From Baylisascaris procyonis (Eukaryota; Nematoda; Chromadorea; Rhabditida; Ascarididae): a DNA stretch of 64,000 bases. The position numbers were made by a program, and so were the translations under genes. The stretch spans positions 4,859,001-4,923,000 of the forward strand of contig JAZARR010000171.1 of NCBI GenBank assembly GCA_037389465.1, in the 5' to 3' direction. Numbering within the stretch: position 1 is the stretch's first letter; every line of letters starts with the position of its first letter. Positions 26,601 to 45,200 of this stretch are shown piece by piece. The notes beneath the pieces are model-generated. The model was not told the DNA's origin. It was given only the letters and a program-made list of their open reading frames with translations, and made no database searches.

Positions 26601-26705
26601 CAATGAAAAACACAAATAAATAACGAATAGATTAGGGAATGAACCGAATATTGCGGCAAAAATATTTGAAATATTCAATACTAAACGTAGTAATGAATAT
26701 ACCAT
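23633..26705 (-). CDS. Nematode chemoreceptor (7TM serpentine receptor, Str/Srd/Srh superfamily)
   Basis: Predicted G-protein-coupled chemosensory receptor. Exons in transcript order: 26705-26508, 26355-26247, 26010-25853, 25378-25192, 24539-24369, 23878-23633; about 355 residues, typical for the superfamily. Recognisable parts are TM1 (IFGSFPNLFVIYL), TM2 (LEFINCLLL), the FIYRY motif after a hydrophobic helix (LYTFFIVLSILTLPLG), a long loop, TM5 (IVLALCAFLVVVSIAAY), the intracellular MQKQLTIAMLLQ leading into TM6 (MIPLTFTTLPLLAF), and TM7 ending in LYLLFIRQFRK. Four of five junctions keep phase. The first one does not: exon 1 ends in phase 0 at a good GTATGT donor, while exon 2 seems to need one carried base short of a codon. 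The acceptor of exon 5 (TTGAAG) is weak. The start ATG follows TTTTCAG by 12 bases, suggesting trans-splicing. It could be a live gene with an exon I misplaced, or a recent pseudogene; such receptors are often broken. Exact family is unresolved. Confidence 0.75.
25790..25837. repeat. (TAAA)n microsatellite in chemoreceptor intron
   Basis: TAAA run 16 bases past the exon 3 donor on the minus strand. Confidence 0.9.
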
Positions 26706-27286
26706 TACATCACTCAATAATCTGAAAATTTTTCATCAATTTTATCAAATGTGAGGAAAAAAATGAAAAAAAAGGAAGCGAATTTTCTAGAAATTGTAAA
26801 AAATTACAGAAATTTGAAATATTGTTTAGAAATTAGAGCCCTTTCTTCGGATTTTCCCTCTTCCTCTGAGCTGCTCCCTTCCCACTCCTCCTTCTCGTCC
26901 TCCACCCCCTTCCCCTCATTTGTTTAAAATGATGAACGTAAACAGCGATTGCTTTGATACGCATCATTTGAAATAAGAAATTTAAATAATTTCTGCGCAA
27001 ACTATAATTAATTAAAGATGAGCAAATTTTCGCAATAAGAGAGCTACGAATCTACGTCGAAACAATGAGGCACACAATAGCTATGAAAATATTTGCACGC
27101 GAGGAAAGAGCGCTTTTGTAGTTATATTAAATGATTCTTGATAGACACATTTTTTTGAAATTATTTTTTGTTCCCGGGTTGGGTAAAGTTTGAACAGTCG
27201 AGATAGATTGCTAATATTATGTACTTTTGAGTTTTTAATTTTTATTGATAGAAATAACGGATAGTACAATTTGATGGATTTTTGAA

Positions 27287-27289
<3 letters not shown>

Positions 27290-27337
<48 letters not shown>
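27290..27337. repeat. (TA)n microsatellite
   Basis: About 23 TA units. Confidence 0.98.
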
Positions 27338-27339
<2 letters not shown>

Positions 27340-28447
27340 TCACATATAAAAAAATGCAGATTAATGAATCACAAATAAAGAAATTACAAGAGACTTAAAA
27401 CAAATCAACTGCTTTTTTCAATGAGTTGTAACAAATTCTTTCTCTCATAAGTTAAAGCGAACCCTCTAAATATATAGATTTTGCCGATGTTATGCTACCT
27501 ATAACATTAACCATATGTGCTTGTGCGTATCTATGCTATATCTGTGCGTATGAACCATATGTGCATACGTACTAATTCACTAAGCAGTTTCATCATCGAC
27601 ATCAGAAAATCTACGTGTAATGGGTCCAAATGCCAAATTTTAGAAAAATTTGTCCATTTCTAAAAGCCTCTTAGGCGATTCAAAAATTTGAATTTTCAAG
27701 CTGAAATTTTTGAAAAGCCTTTTTATCAATCAATAAGGTGTGAAAACCCGAAGGATTTCAAATGGAATCCTATCACAAGAGGAAAAAAATATTTCATAAA
27801 TATATATATTCTCATTATGTGACCTTTATAATTCATTTCTTTATTGTCTAATTATTGAATAGCAAAAAAAGCACATATTTGTTGATTCTCTCTAATGCGC
27901 TTTCCTATTCACTGAACATTTCAATGAAAAGAGAACTTGAAAAATAAAAAGAAATCGTCAATAAATTGCATCACACAAATGACCTCAATCATATATCCAT
28001 CAATAAGATTTAAGAAGATATGTTGAATATAAACAAAAGATTCATAATGGGATACGTAAAACTTTCGCCAATATTTCGTTTTATGGAATGTGATTTCCCT
28101 ATTTCATTAAAACCGGTTTATCCCTCGATCCCTTTGCCCCCTTTTATTCATTCCACGCCTTTCTAGAAATCGCATCTTTTATTCGCATTCTCACTTTCGA
28201 TTGCTCCACTAAGATAAATATTTTTCTTTTCCATTTAAATATAATGATTTCTTTATTGAGCTGAGGCAATTTATTTTTAAATATTATTTGATTATAGGTA
28301 GATAGTGTTGTTTTAAATAGGAATATTGCATAATATACCATAATTCTTTATTAGTTCACAATTTTTGTGGGATTGTTCATTTGTATGTTATTTCTCATAT
28401 CCTCTTGTAATGTTTGTGATAAAATTTCCTATGCTTTTTAAAATCTT

Positions 28448-28574
28448 ATTTTAGGTCGTTGCTTAAGGGTTTCTGATTCCTTCAGGTCATTATTTACGGG
28501 GTTTCCGGTTACTTCAGGTCATTATTTACGGGGTTTCCGGTTACTTCAGGTCGCTAATTAGCGGTTTCCAGTAC
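28448..28574. repeat. Tandem repeat, 32 bp
   Basis: Two exact 32-bp units starting CTTCAGGTCATTATTTACGG (28480 and 28512) flanked by one degenerate copy on each side. Confidence 0.85.
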
Positions 28575-29511
28575 TTATTTCAAGATAGGCTTTCTAGTTA
28601 TCGTCTAAATTCTAATAGTTTTATTTCTTCGAATTCAATATTAAAATTTGTCTCTAATTTCGAATAAAATGGAAAAATTTTATTTTGAGAAAAACGGGAA
28701 ATTTCAATTGCAAATTCCTTTTTTTCATTTCAATACAAATTGGTGAATAGCCATTAAATAGTAGTTTACACTTTGATCTTATTATTAGATTAATTTGTTT
28801 TCTTTAAGATATGTGAACATCAATAATTCGCCAAATTCACTCGGGCATATTTTTATAATTGGTTAAGCTCTTGGAAAATAGATATTCGCGAAACAGTGAA
28901 CTTTCAGCATCGGGGTTTATAGCCGATGATAATTAATATTTCGATGCTCAAGCATTCATTAATTGAGTGCATTATTCCAGTGTTGAAGTACATTAATTAG
29001 GGGATTTGGAGACTATATAGTAGAAGCATTATTACATAGCCCATTTTATAGTTGACTTACTCATACGTGACCTAAATGTTTTAGTCATGCAATTTAACAA
29101 TTTTGCCCTTTTCGAAAAATTTTCCCATTAAAATATCGATATCTTCTCGTAAATGATCTCCTTCTCTACACTTTAAGAGCACTTTATGTTTTCTAAATCA
29201 AACAAGTGAAAGGAAGTTTTTTTTGAGTCAAATTCCATCGATCTCGAAGATATACATTTTCTTTTCTAGTACTACGTGTTTAATCTCTCTAAACTTTTCT
29301 TTGAATAAGAGTCCGGCATCTAGAAAACAAACAAACACACTCCATTCTTTCACCACAATCATTGGCTGCTGATAATATCTTCTATTCGATTATTTGTCTC
29401 TTTTTGGTAATTTCGAGATCATCGTCAATTCATATATCCCTATCCTTCTTATTCATTGATAAGACAGTCCTACTTTCGAAATTCGTATTCTTTTATCACT
29501 CTTATCATACC

Positions 29512-29776
29512 TTAAGCTGCTTATAAATTCCAGCTTGTAGGCATATCAATTTGCTGATAATCTTATCTTCATTTTTCTTCGAAATTATCATGCTTGGGAT
29601 TTGAGTGTCCTCAGGGTGTAGTTTGATGAATCGGATATTTCTTCTTCTGCGTAGTACTTCATCATTAGTTGTTTTAGAGGAGTCATTTCCTTCACATCTC
29701 AATTGCTGCAGTTTCCGGTTGCTCCGGTCGTCTGTACGCTTTTCAGGGATCCTTCGTATCTTAAGCTGCTTGTATT
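29512..29776 (-). CDS. Exon-like open stretch with basic middle
   Basis: Minus-strand frame of about 85 codons ending at a consensus donor (CTTAAG-GTATGA, near 29512). It contains RRIPEKRTDDRSNRKLQQLR, then NDEVLRRRRNIRFIKLHPED and ISKKNEDKIISKL. GC content and composition suggest real coding sequence rather than low-complexity translation. Both ends encode nearly the same peptide, YKQLK, because a 12-bp word CTTAAGCTGCTT occurs at 29511-29522 and 29760-29771. The exon could belong to a repeated-unit protein or be flanked by a duplication. Without neighbouring exons no function can be given. Confidence 0.33.
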
Positions 29777-29799
29777 ATAGTATTATATATATATATATA

Positions 29800-30272
29800 T
29801 ATATATATTCGCTTGATGCACCTGACCATCCATCTACCCCCAGGGGTCAGCACGAATCTGTCGAGCTCTATTCGCTCGCTCGACTTTTTAGGAATTAAGA
29901 TTTACGGCATTGACGCTCGGTTGCTAGTAGCCCTCATGCTCCTATAGTCGCGGCTTGCCTTTCCACACTTAGCCGAGATGATCACTGAAGATCAGACACC
30001 AGCCATCACCCCTTGACCTATTTTCCAATATGGTAGGACCTTACAGAGCAGAATGCTCCGCTGTTGTAGCCGCCGGTACGAGTTGCCTGTCCTGCATCGT
30101 GAAGAGGTGATGGAGTATGGCTTGCGTGATATATATTTATTTTTTTATCTATTTACTTATTTATATATTTATATATTTATATATTTATATATTTATATAT
30201 TTATATATTTATATATTTATATATTTATATATTTATATATTTATATATTTATATATTTATATATTTATATAG
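29800..30272 (+). mobile_element. GC-elevated repeat-like block with (TTTATATA)n tail, possible LINE 3' end
   Basis: About 320 bases (29809-30127) of clearly higher GC, full of stops in every frame, sandwiched between a (TA)n run (29785-29808) and a long (TTTATATA)n run (30150-30272). A non-coding block ending in a pure microsatellite is how 3' ends of several non-LTR families look, as with the (TAAA)n-tailed RTE copy at 14.1 kb. I see no open reading frame that names the family; an old spliced-gene remnant is the alternative. Confidence 0.35.
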
Positions 30273-32109
30273 ACGCTGTTTCTTGTACGTAAACAACCAC
30301 TGACGTGAAAGACAACAAATTAAAAAAGTAGAAGCTATGAAATTTGAAACTCCATATATCATTGTGCACAATAAGAAAAAACACTGCCGTATTAAAGAGA
30401 GCAAAAGCTGAATAAAATGGAAAAGAAGTAAACAAAATAAATCAATAAAACCTATAATGGGTAATATTAGTGTAAAAAGTAATTTTTAAATGCAAATAAC
30501 AATGCATAATATTTAAATCAATCAAAATCGCATTTAAAAAGAAAAAATCATTGATGCAAAAACCATATTAAATTGCTAATAAAAAATTGAAAACAACTGT
30601 TGTATTGATTAAAAGTTTATAAAACGTGAAATACTTTGAAATGCGGTATTATATGCATATTGGCCTAAAGTGTCGTTCATCTCTGCCTAAGCCAACTCTT
30701 TTACCTGGATGGCTCCTCCACTACCCCGTAGGTGACATAAAAAATTGACGCTAATTTTTCTCTATATAACAGTTACTTCAAGGATTTTTTTTTCAAATTT
30801 CAAACGTTCTAGGATAATGCATACTGTATCGATGATAGCATTCAATGAGAAAATTTGTTATATATGCAACCCTTTAACGTTTTATTGAGAGATCCTCTTT
30901 TAAATGTAACAATCAATAAACGCATTCGACCTAATCGAAATTCTGCCAAAAACCGGCGTATTTCAATATTAACCGATAGAAAATATTTGGGAAAAATCGA
31001 AAAAGCCAAAAAACTAAAACCGCATTCCTTTTGATCAAAAACGATATAAAATTCAATCGGTCGATTATCATTAATCCTTTGTTGGAAAATTAAAACAATC
31101 TATACAACGAAATAAACGAATTGGCTCTATATATTAATGCAAGTGAATTTTGAGGCATACAGATATACAAATAACTACAATGGATTGATTCGTTTAGGAA
31201 GTTCAAACTTCATTTCTAAAGGTTTAATTCAATATAACAGAAAATATGCCGCATCATGCAATGATATTCTAAAATAAGCCATAAAAAACTACAAAATATT
31301 CAGTAGGGTAATTCATGGGAAATGAAAGGAGTATGCTTGATCTCTACTCTATCTATTTGCTTTACCCTTACATTTACCCCATAATTCAAATCTGCAATCG
31401 GGATAAACTCATGAAAACCTTTGATTTTTTTTCTTTTTTTTTTGCATTAATATAGATCTCAAGTCTTATTGTAAATGTTACATTCGTTGTTGGCAAATAT
31501 CTTCAGAAATATATCATCTTTCTTGCTGCACCATAGCGTGCAGATGCACGATAATGTACAGATGCACGATAATGTGCAAATGCATGATGGCGTGCAGATG
31601 CACTATGGCGTGCAGATGCACTATGGTGTGCGGTTGCACGATTGTGTGCATCACTTTAAGCTATATTACAACCTCTGAATTTTTTTCGCACGTCGCTGAA
31701 TTTTTTTCATAAATTTTCGAGCGTCAACGTTTAGGAGGAACAAATAAGGCGTAAGCCAAAAATGAAAACACAAATGAAAACACTAATTCCCTCCCCCCCC
31801 CCCCACCCACCCAAAAAAAACCTTCCAAGCTATGATTTTTACTGTAAAAGTAAGCGTATGTGTGCAAAAAGAATAAAGAAAAATCTACTTCATAAAATAT
31901 TGCGTAATATGTTAATGCTTAAAATACGATGCATTAAAATAGGCAATTAAAATAGTTAATAAAAATGAAAGTCTTTTTAGTCATTATTAGTGAATGTATT
32001 CATTTAAAAGTTTTCATCACATTTCTATGAATTTTTCTGGCGGAAATTTTTTCTTTTTTTTTCATTGGAAAATTATGATATAATTTTAGCGTTTTTCTTT
32101 TAAGGGAAT
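30273..32109. other. AT-rich stretch upstream of the lipase
   Basis: Only the 21-bp minisatellite and a poly-C patch (31793-31804) stand out. The lipase promoter should lie here but no motif is clear. Confidence 0.55.
31535..31652 (+). repeat. Minisatellite, 21 bp x about 6, open as a heptad repeat
   Basis: About six copies of a 21-bp unit containing GTGCAGATGCAC-like words. Because 21 is a multiple of 3, the plus frame (ORF 31475-31678) reads a seven-residue repeat (VQMHDNV, VQMHDGV, VQMHYGV). Each unit also carries a tiny GTGC/GCAC dyad. Coding status is unsupported. Confidence 0.85.
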
Positions 32110-38178
<6,069 letters not shown>

Positions 38179-39299
38179 AAATAATTCTCAGTTATTTATG
38201 CGTTATTATTTACGATCAATTAGGATTGTGTATTGAAATATTCTTTGCTTAAAAATATTCCAGAAATGGTAAATACAAATATCTCCTAGTTACCGTGAAT
38301 ATGTTGTACATCGAAAATTTAATGCGTGAATTTTGGATTCTTCAAGGAAGGATGGTATAGGCGAGGGGATAAAGGAAGAGGAAGATTGAGATATAAAAAT
38401 GTTTTAAATATTCTCAGAGAAATGCAATAAATTGCAAAATAAAATTCTGCACTAACGCCTGCACTAAAACTTGCAAATTTGATTCATTTCCTAGTTAGAA
38501 TAAAAGTATAAATACTATATATAGGTTCGAATCCCGTTAGCAAGGTAACTCTAGACTACTCGAGATAAAATGTGAATTATTCGATTTTATTCTTCGTTCC
38601 CTATATTTAGATGATGAAAGAATAAACTATTGAAGATTATTGTAGCGTTTACAAGCTTCAATGGTAATTAATTCAAATTTTACATATCGCTGAATTCGTG
38701 TTGTATTATATCAATTTACATATAATTGTAATTTGAAATTTCCGGTTGAATAGAAATTTTTGAAAAGTTTAAAAAAAATTACGATGAAATATTTTAGCAT
38801 CAGTATTCACGATAACGTTTACATATATTTCCTCACATGATGAATCAAGCGGGGATAAAGGATCATAAAAAGAAAAGGTATATTTAAAGAAATGTAAAAA
38901 TAGTATTATAAAGAATTTTATCAGTACAAACGATAAAATTCCCCCTAATAATTTAAGTCTGCATGAAATAGCTCATCCAAAAAATTCAAATTCCCATTCA
39001 AAAAAATTCAAAAATTCAAAAAAATTCAAAAAATTCAAAAAAAAATCAAAAAAAAATGCTTTGAGGAATTACACATGGAGTTTTTTCAAGATTATTAATA
39101 ACACTGCTAAAATGCTTGTTCAACGACATGATCCGGCGTCAACAGACTCCAGAAAATTTCGCTTAGTGAAAAAAAAAAATTCTGCTTCCAAAGAAAAGCA
39201 ATTAAAATGTTATCATAAACTGTCGTCCAATTTCAAAGTGTTTCTCGAAAGTCTTATGCAAACGGCTGCAACTAGAGAACTGACCAGAAGCAAATCATT

Positions 39300-40215
39300 G
39301 AATAGTTAGGCTTTATGCCGGTCACGTCAATAATCGACTAAATCCACCTGCACAACGTCTAATCGGAGAAACAAAGAGTACAACTCTCGATTCTGTTGAA
39401 TACAACGCCCTCTAGAGATCTTTAAAAAGTGCCGCAATACACCATCAATTATCTCGATCCTTCAAGAAATCCCACGCAAATCGGTGTTGTTTACAATTTT
39501 GCACATAAAAAACGGGGAAATTGCACTTCGCTGCTATAAATCAACGCAAATCTATAACTCGCATTCGATGTGCCGGATCGGCACAACATGGGCATTAACA
39601 TAGACTGGAAAAAGCTCTCGAATCTGAGGTTTGTCGATGATATAGTTCTAATATTTCACAACTTCAACCAAATAAATAAAGTCACACATGAATATGAAGT
39701 AAAAAGTGCAATCGTAGGCTTACAATGAAACACTTCGAAGACGAACCGATCAGCAATCGAGAGCTGAAGTGAATGACTGTTATAATAGATGAGAAGACTG
39801 AGAGCGTTGAGAATAAAGGCCGATCAAGAAGTAAAGGTCGATCATCTATTTGGATAGATATGTAAAAATGAGCAAAAGGATAAAAGCAGATATACGACGC
39901 AGAATCAGGGGGAGGCTGGAAAACGCTCTTCAAAGATCAAAAAAATTCTACCACGAAAAAAGCACCGACAAATCTCAAACGGAAATTCCGTCAAAAGCAT
40001 GATTCCACAAATTCTCACGGCTCAGAGACGTGGGCGATCACCAAGAAAATCCATATGCTATTGGCAGTGGCAGAGAGTTGAATAGAAAGAATCATTACAG
40101 GAATTAAATCGGTCAACTGAAAAGTCAACGAGTGGCGCCGAAGGGTCGCAATCCCAGCAAAAATGGTGAGGTCGATTTGAATGCCCGTTTCATCGAGTGA
40201 CGTCACGCTTTTGAT
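39300..40215 (+). mobile_element. Decayed RTE-type retrotransposon (reverse transcriptase pseudogene)
   Basis: Multiply frameshifted and stop-interrupted remains of a non-LTR reverse transcriptase. Recognisable blocks in order: TLDSVEYNAL near 39387-39412 (family DSVEHNAL), MGINIDWKKLSNLRFVDDIV at 39588-39650 holding the catalytic box as FVDD instead of FADD, and GSETWAITKKIHMLLAVAES from 40019 (family YGSETWATTKK). It is the same general element type as the insertion at 14.1 kb but much older. An open stretch at 39061-39309 directly upstream may be more of the same element. No ends, tail or duplication are visible. Confidence 0.75.
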
Positions 40216-42235
40216 GGTCCTTATAATGACCTGGGCCCTAAGTTATTTGATAAAGTGATGATTGAACGAAATTCATTGTATTGCGCGGATTGCGGATAAG
40301 GATGGTTCATGATGAAAAGGTTTTTCATTTTTTAATTTAAATCATAACAGATTCTGTGAAAGCTTTCAACGTCGTTATGGGATTTGTTTAGTATTGATTT
40401 TAAAACCTCAAATTTTTATTTTAAATTTTCTTCATCAAGAAAAATTAATTGCACTATTTAATAAATATTACAGATTTATACAGGCCACATCAATCGATAT
40501 TTAATAGAAGTGACACGATGCACATATTTCCAACAATAGGAATGTGTGTAAGGCAAAAAAAAAATTCCATTATAATTGTTTAAAAGTTTTCACATATCCG
40601 TATTTCAATTTTCTCATGCGCTTATCCAGACAAGTTATCCTGAAAGTACAGGATAATAAGTCTATCTGTCTGGATTATACCTGAAAGCGCAGATATGGAG
40701 ATCCACCTCTTTTAAGTATGCATTAACGACATATATATTTTTTCATAATATATTCTCTTTTTTTTTCAATTTTTCTTTGAAATATTCCTATCATCTACAA
40801 ATGTAATTCATAAATAGAAAACTACTTACCTTTTAGCAGTCAGTTAGTAAATGATCATCTTGTTCAAATATCCGATAGTACTACTGTTAGTATTCGATGA
40901 TATTTGTAGGTATTATCTCAATGGCAGTGATAGTTTTCATTTTTTTTCATCGATCAGTTCTGCAGTTTTTTTTTCTACGTATGGATTCGGATAGCATTTT
41001 TGAGCGATGTCAGTTGTTTTTTAACTCATTTTGGCAAATAATCTTTCAGTTGGCAATTCAACCAAGTATATTAATCGTAGATAGACGACTTCCTGTGAAA
41101 ATCTAAGATAAAATAAAGCTTATTAGAAGAACAGAGATGGGAGATTAATATATTAATAAGATTAATATTTAATCGAGATATAAAAAGATAGGCATTCTTT
41201 TTCTATCTGTAGGTGTTGTTTTATATCTTTAGGCAATCTTTTTACACCTCTAGGCGCGTCCTTTTACAACAGTTGAAATTCTAATATGCGTATAAATGTT
41301 TACAATTCAAAAATTTTTGAAAGTTTTTTTTTGGCCATTTTACTTGTTTAGAAATTACCTTTGTTTATGTTTAATTTTTAACAAATATAATCAGCTCATT
41401 TTTTAAAACCATTAAAAAAGAACTTTTATTTTAAAACCATAGAATTGGTTTTAAAATCGTAATTGAAAAAGATGTTTGGAGGCTTTTAAAATCCTTTTGC
41501 ACCTTACAACGAAAACTAGCAAGCAATCGCATGACGAACAATTGCACTGATGAATGCGCTCAAGTTGTCAAATCGTATTGAGAGGTCATGTACTTCATAT
41601 GTGCTTTTATACAATTTTGGTCGTTTTTCGTCGCTGCTGGTTAGGGGGAGGGGGGAAGGAGGGGAGGGGGATGTGGGGGGTAGGGGGTGGGTTCGGTTTA
41701 GCGGTGACGGTGGGTCGAGAACTACATTTTGGTGGGTGGTTTCAGAGTTTATTTTTTGGTCACTTCTATATTGGTCATTAAGAGGTAATTTAATGTGGTA
41801 GTTCGATTATTTTTTATATTAAAATGTTGTTACGAAACTATTAAACGATGATGTTCATAAATATATGTGAATGTTGGAAGTTTGTAATTGCCTGTCGTTG
41901 TTAGGCTATGTTGCATTTAATGCACGACGTATTTTCTCGCTGTGATGGTCTAACCTCAAATATTTCCCGAGAATACCCAAAAAGTCACGATTAAAAATAA
42001 AACTTACAGCTTCCGATATCGAAACTTGTCTGAGCCATACTCCAAAACAAAACTTAGTTTTGCTTCATATGATTGCGTTTTCTCATATGGAGCCAAGTTG
42101 GAATTAGGCTATGCGTGTGGTCTAATCATATTTTTCCCTTCGATTATTTTTTTTACTGTCTAATTTTTCTCACACCTGTTTTTGTCGGATCTTCCGGATA
42201 GATGATCCTAACCCTAATAGTTAGTGATTTAAAGA
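40216..42235. other. Intergenic between decayed RTE and F-box-like gene
   Basis: AT-rich with the nested hairpin at 40.65 kb and a strong G-rich purine island (41641-41720) whose translations on the plus strand are glycine/arginine artefacts. Confidence 0.55.
40624..40675. repeat. Small nested hairpin
   Basis: Outer arms ATCCAGAC/GTCTGGAT (40624-40631, 40668-40675) enclose inner arms TTATCCTG/CAGGATAA. The two stems are separated by a short bulge, giving a precursor-like fold of about 52 bases. Confidence 0.6.
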
Positions 42236-45200
42236 ATGGTGAGACGCAGTAATTACCGAGATTTATTCCGGATTGAAGTGAGGCGAATGATGGAAGAAGT
42301 TGCACAGAAGGTATTCTTATTATTTTATTTTAGTATTAATCGATGTTATTGTGGATTTATATAGTTTGGCTTATACTTGATTGTGCTCCTCTGGTTCCAT
42401 ATTGCGCACCTGAGGATCCCTTCCCTCCCCACCCATCCCCTCCTTCCTCCTTCCCCACTTTCATTGCAAACCGCATTATGCAGATTGTAAGGATTAAAGG
42501 ATTACTTTATTCGATATTCACTTATGGTGTTGACCGTCAAATTCATTTGCTGATTATATTTAAGAGGGTTTGGATTGAATTTAGCTTCGATCTTACTTGT
42601 GACCCTAACTTTTATCTTATCTGATCAATGATCATAGGTGAATTGGACACTCCAGCAATCCAAGTTCGGCAGTCGCCTAACCGTACAGGAAGTAGCCCTA
42701 AGCTCATGTCCATATTGTTATAAAGAGTCCGACCCAAGCAACAATCAAGACCAGCTTCTACCTAGAGCTCATTTATGAATGATTACATTAGAAAATAGAT
42801 TTATTTAGTATAATATTGCATTGATCAGTTTAGGACAGCCTTTATGAAATAATAAAAGAAAGAAATATGCAAAAAATTTGACTCATTTTCATATTGTTTG
42901 CTATATGAAACTATCGTAATGCATCGAATTGTGTTGATTATTCTTGTAGAATGTTCGAGGACTTCTGGATTTATCGCCTGAAATTTTGATTAAAATATTT
43001 CAATATGTTGGTACAATGAATCCCGGTGATTACAGCTTATCAGAGGTGCCGTTTAAAATTTTTATTTAATTAATTCGATCAAAAAATTTAATTTTTTGCA
43101 TTAAATTTTATGAGGAGTGAATTCTTTTTTTCCGTGAAACCCCTATCGATCAGAAAAAAATTTTTTCATTGTTAAGTGTTCGATTTTTATATGATTCTAC
43201 AAGCTGTCAACGTGCATTAAGTCGTCTTATCAACACATAAGCTTAGCATTTATTCGTCTATCTATTCGATGATTGCAATTGCAACAGAATTCTTACATGA
43301 ATATAATCCATACTATGAAATAACCATCTATTATGGGGTTTCGCTCTTGTGCATTTGATATGAAAAGAATTATTTGAGTTGTTTAATTTATCAAAATATT
43401 TCTCAGATAATCATAAAACATGCGTAAATCTGCCTTCCTGATTGGGTAAATTTCTGCCCACAAAAGTTTATGGGCAACAATTACCACCTATTTTCAATAA
43501 ATATTGGGAATAATTCATCAATTTTAGAAATCAAGAAGGCGAAAAGATGTTTATTACAATTTTTCTAGGCGATAGCAAGTACTTCGAAGAGGAACGATAA
43601 TTTTAAAGAGAAAATTGAACGAACAATCGTTAAAGGAATGCTCAATTTACGTAAAGTATGCCATCGTTTCTCTTTTATAATCGATTCATATGCATATTAT
43701 TTACCGAAATTTCTACTACGAGGTGGAATTCGCATTCGGGTATGATTTCATTGCTTAATGAGTGATAAGAAACGATGAATGGCATTATTGTTTTTATTGG
43801 TTTTTTTTTATTATTTTTATTGAGAAAGTAAGGCATCGATTTCTGCGCAGATTTGTTATGGACACTACTGGACGAATCCTTTCTGGATTCATTCACTTCT
43901 GAAATCCGAATTTTCCACGTTGCAAGACATATTTTAATGTTTCTTGAATAGTAAGCTGACGGTCGATTGAATTTGAATTAGATATGCAAATATTTCTTCT
44001 GAGGGAATCTGACTCCAGAATCGCCCATCTTTGTTTGTGGGTGGAAACCTTTCTCAATATTTTGCTCATGACGTTAGTCCTTGGGATATATTAATTTTGA
44101 CGTTAGTATTTGGAATTTTTGAAGAAATTAGAAAAAAGTGATTTTTTCTAATTTTTTAAAAAAATTTTTTCCATCAAAGTCACCCACTCTGCGCATTTCG
44201 CATTCCTTATTTGAATATTGTAAGTTTGCAGCTCTCTATGAAATATTCATCTATGGCTTCTGGGCACTTGTAGTTTATAGTAGCATAATGCAAAGACGTA
44301 ACCTTTTTCGTTAATCATCTTCTACATGCGGATGTTCGATGTGCTCATCGACTGATTAAATTGTAAAGTAATTTTTCAGCAAGTGTTGCATATTGGTGAT
44401 ATTTAATGAAAATCTCAATTTGGCTACTGTATTTTTGTTGTTTTTACATTCATTAATGAGCTATAGGCGGAAGTGTCCAAAGACTATCATTATAGAACAC
44501 ATTTTGTGCTTAATTAACTCCCAGTTAAATTGGAAATAAGGTTTTGTTGGGTTCTTTTATGAGTACTAGTATCGAAAGTTTTATGTGTACGACGATTTGA
44601 TGAGGTGGATTGTTGCAGTCGAAACCGCACAATGCTGAACACGGAATGGTCGTTATATATAGGTATGGATGGAAGGAGAAGGTTGCGATATGCACTCCAG
44701 TCACTGATATACCCATCCGTATGAGGTTTCCTTTTCAACTACTTCAACTCTTCCTTTATAAATGTTTTTTAGCCAGTTACAGTGAACAGTTTTGTTATGG
44801 TGGTATAACGTGCTAGTTATTAAGGTAAAGATTTGGCATCCATCATTTCGTCGTCTCGTAGAAGGGGAAACAGAGAAATTTGTTTTTACCCTTTGCTTTA
44901 TTACAACCCTCTCCCCCCCCCCTTCCCCCCACTCTCACTATCATCTCATTGAATTGTCTATGTTGATGCAAAATTTCTGCATATAAAATCAAACTTTCAC
45001 CTTCTGCTTTAGAGAGGATTAAGGAGAGTTAAGGAGAAACAAATTGGTCTCTCGATAGAAAAAAGAGGGATGCCTTTCTCTCTTTTTGAAGTAATTTGTT
45101 TGTTTTTCCTTTTCTTCCTCATAACAGCAGAATTAATATTGCTTTATATTATTCTAGTTGTAGTATTTATATTTTCAAATAGCCTCATATTACATGTTGT

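Larger units (their letters stand above)
26720..29500. other. AT-rich stretch upstream of the chemoreceptor
   Basis: Contains a C-rich pyrimidine island (26850-26920), a (TA)n run and the 32-bp repeat. No further receptor exon was recognised here. Confidence 0.55.

Noticed and set aside
38523..38536. GGTTCGAATCC resembling a tRNA T-arm
   Set aside because: No box A, no pairing T stem or acceptor stem around it, so no tRNA gene is called.
41550..41801. Glycine-rich plus ORFs
   Set aside because: They translate a G-rich purine island in two frames at once, so there is no coding constraint.
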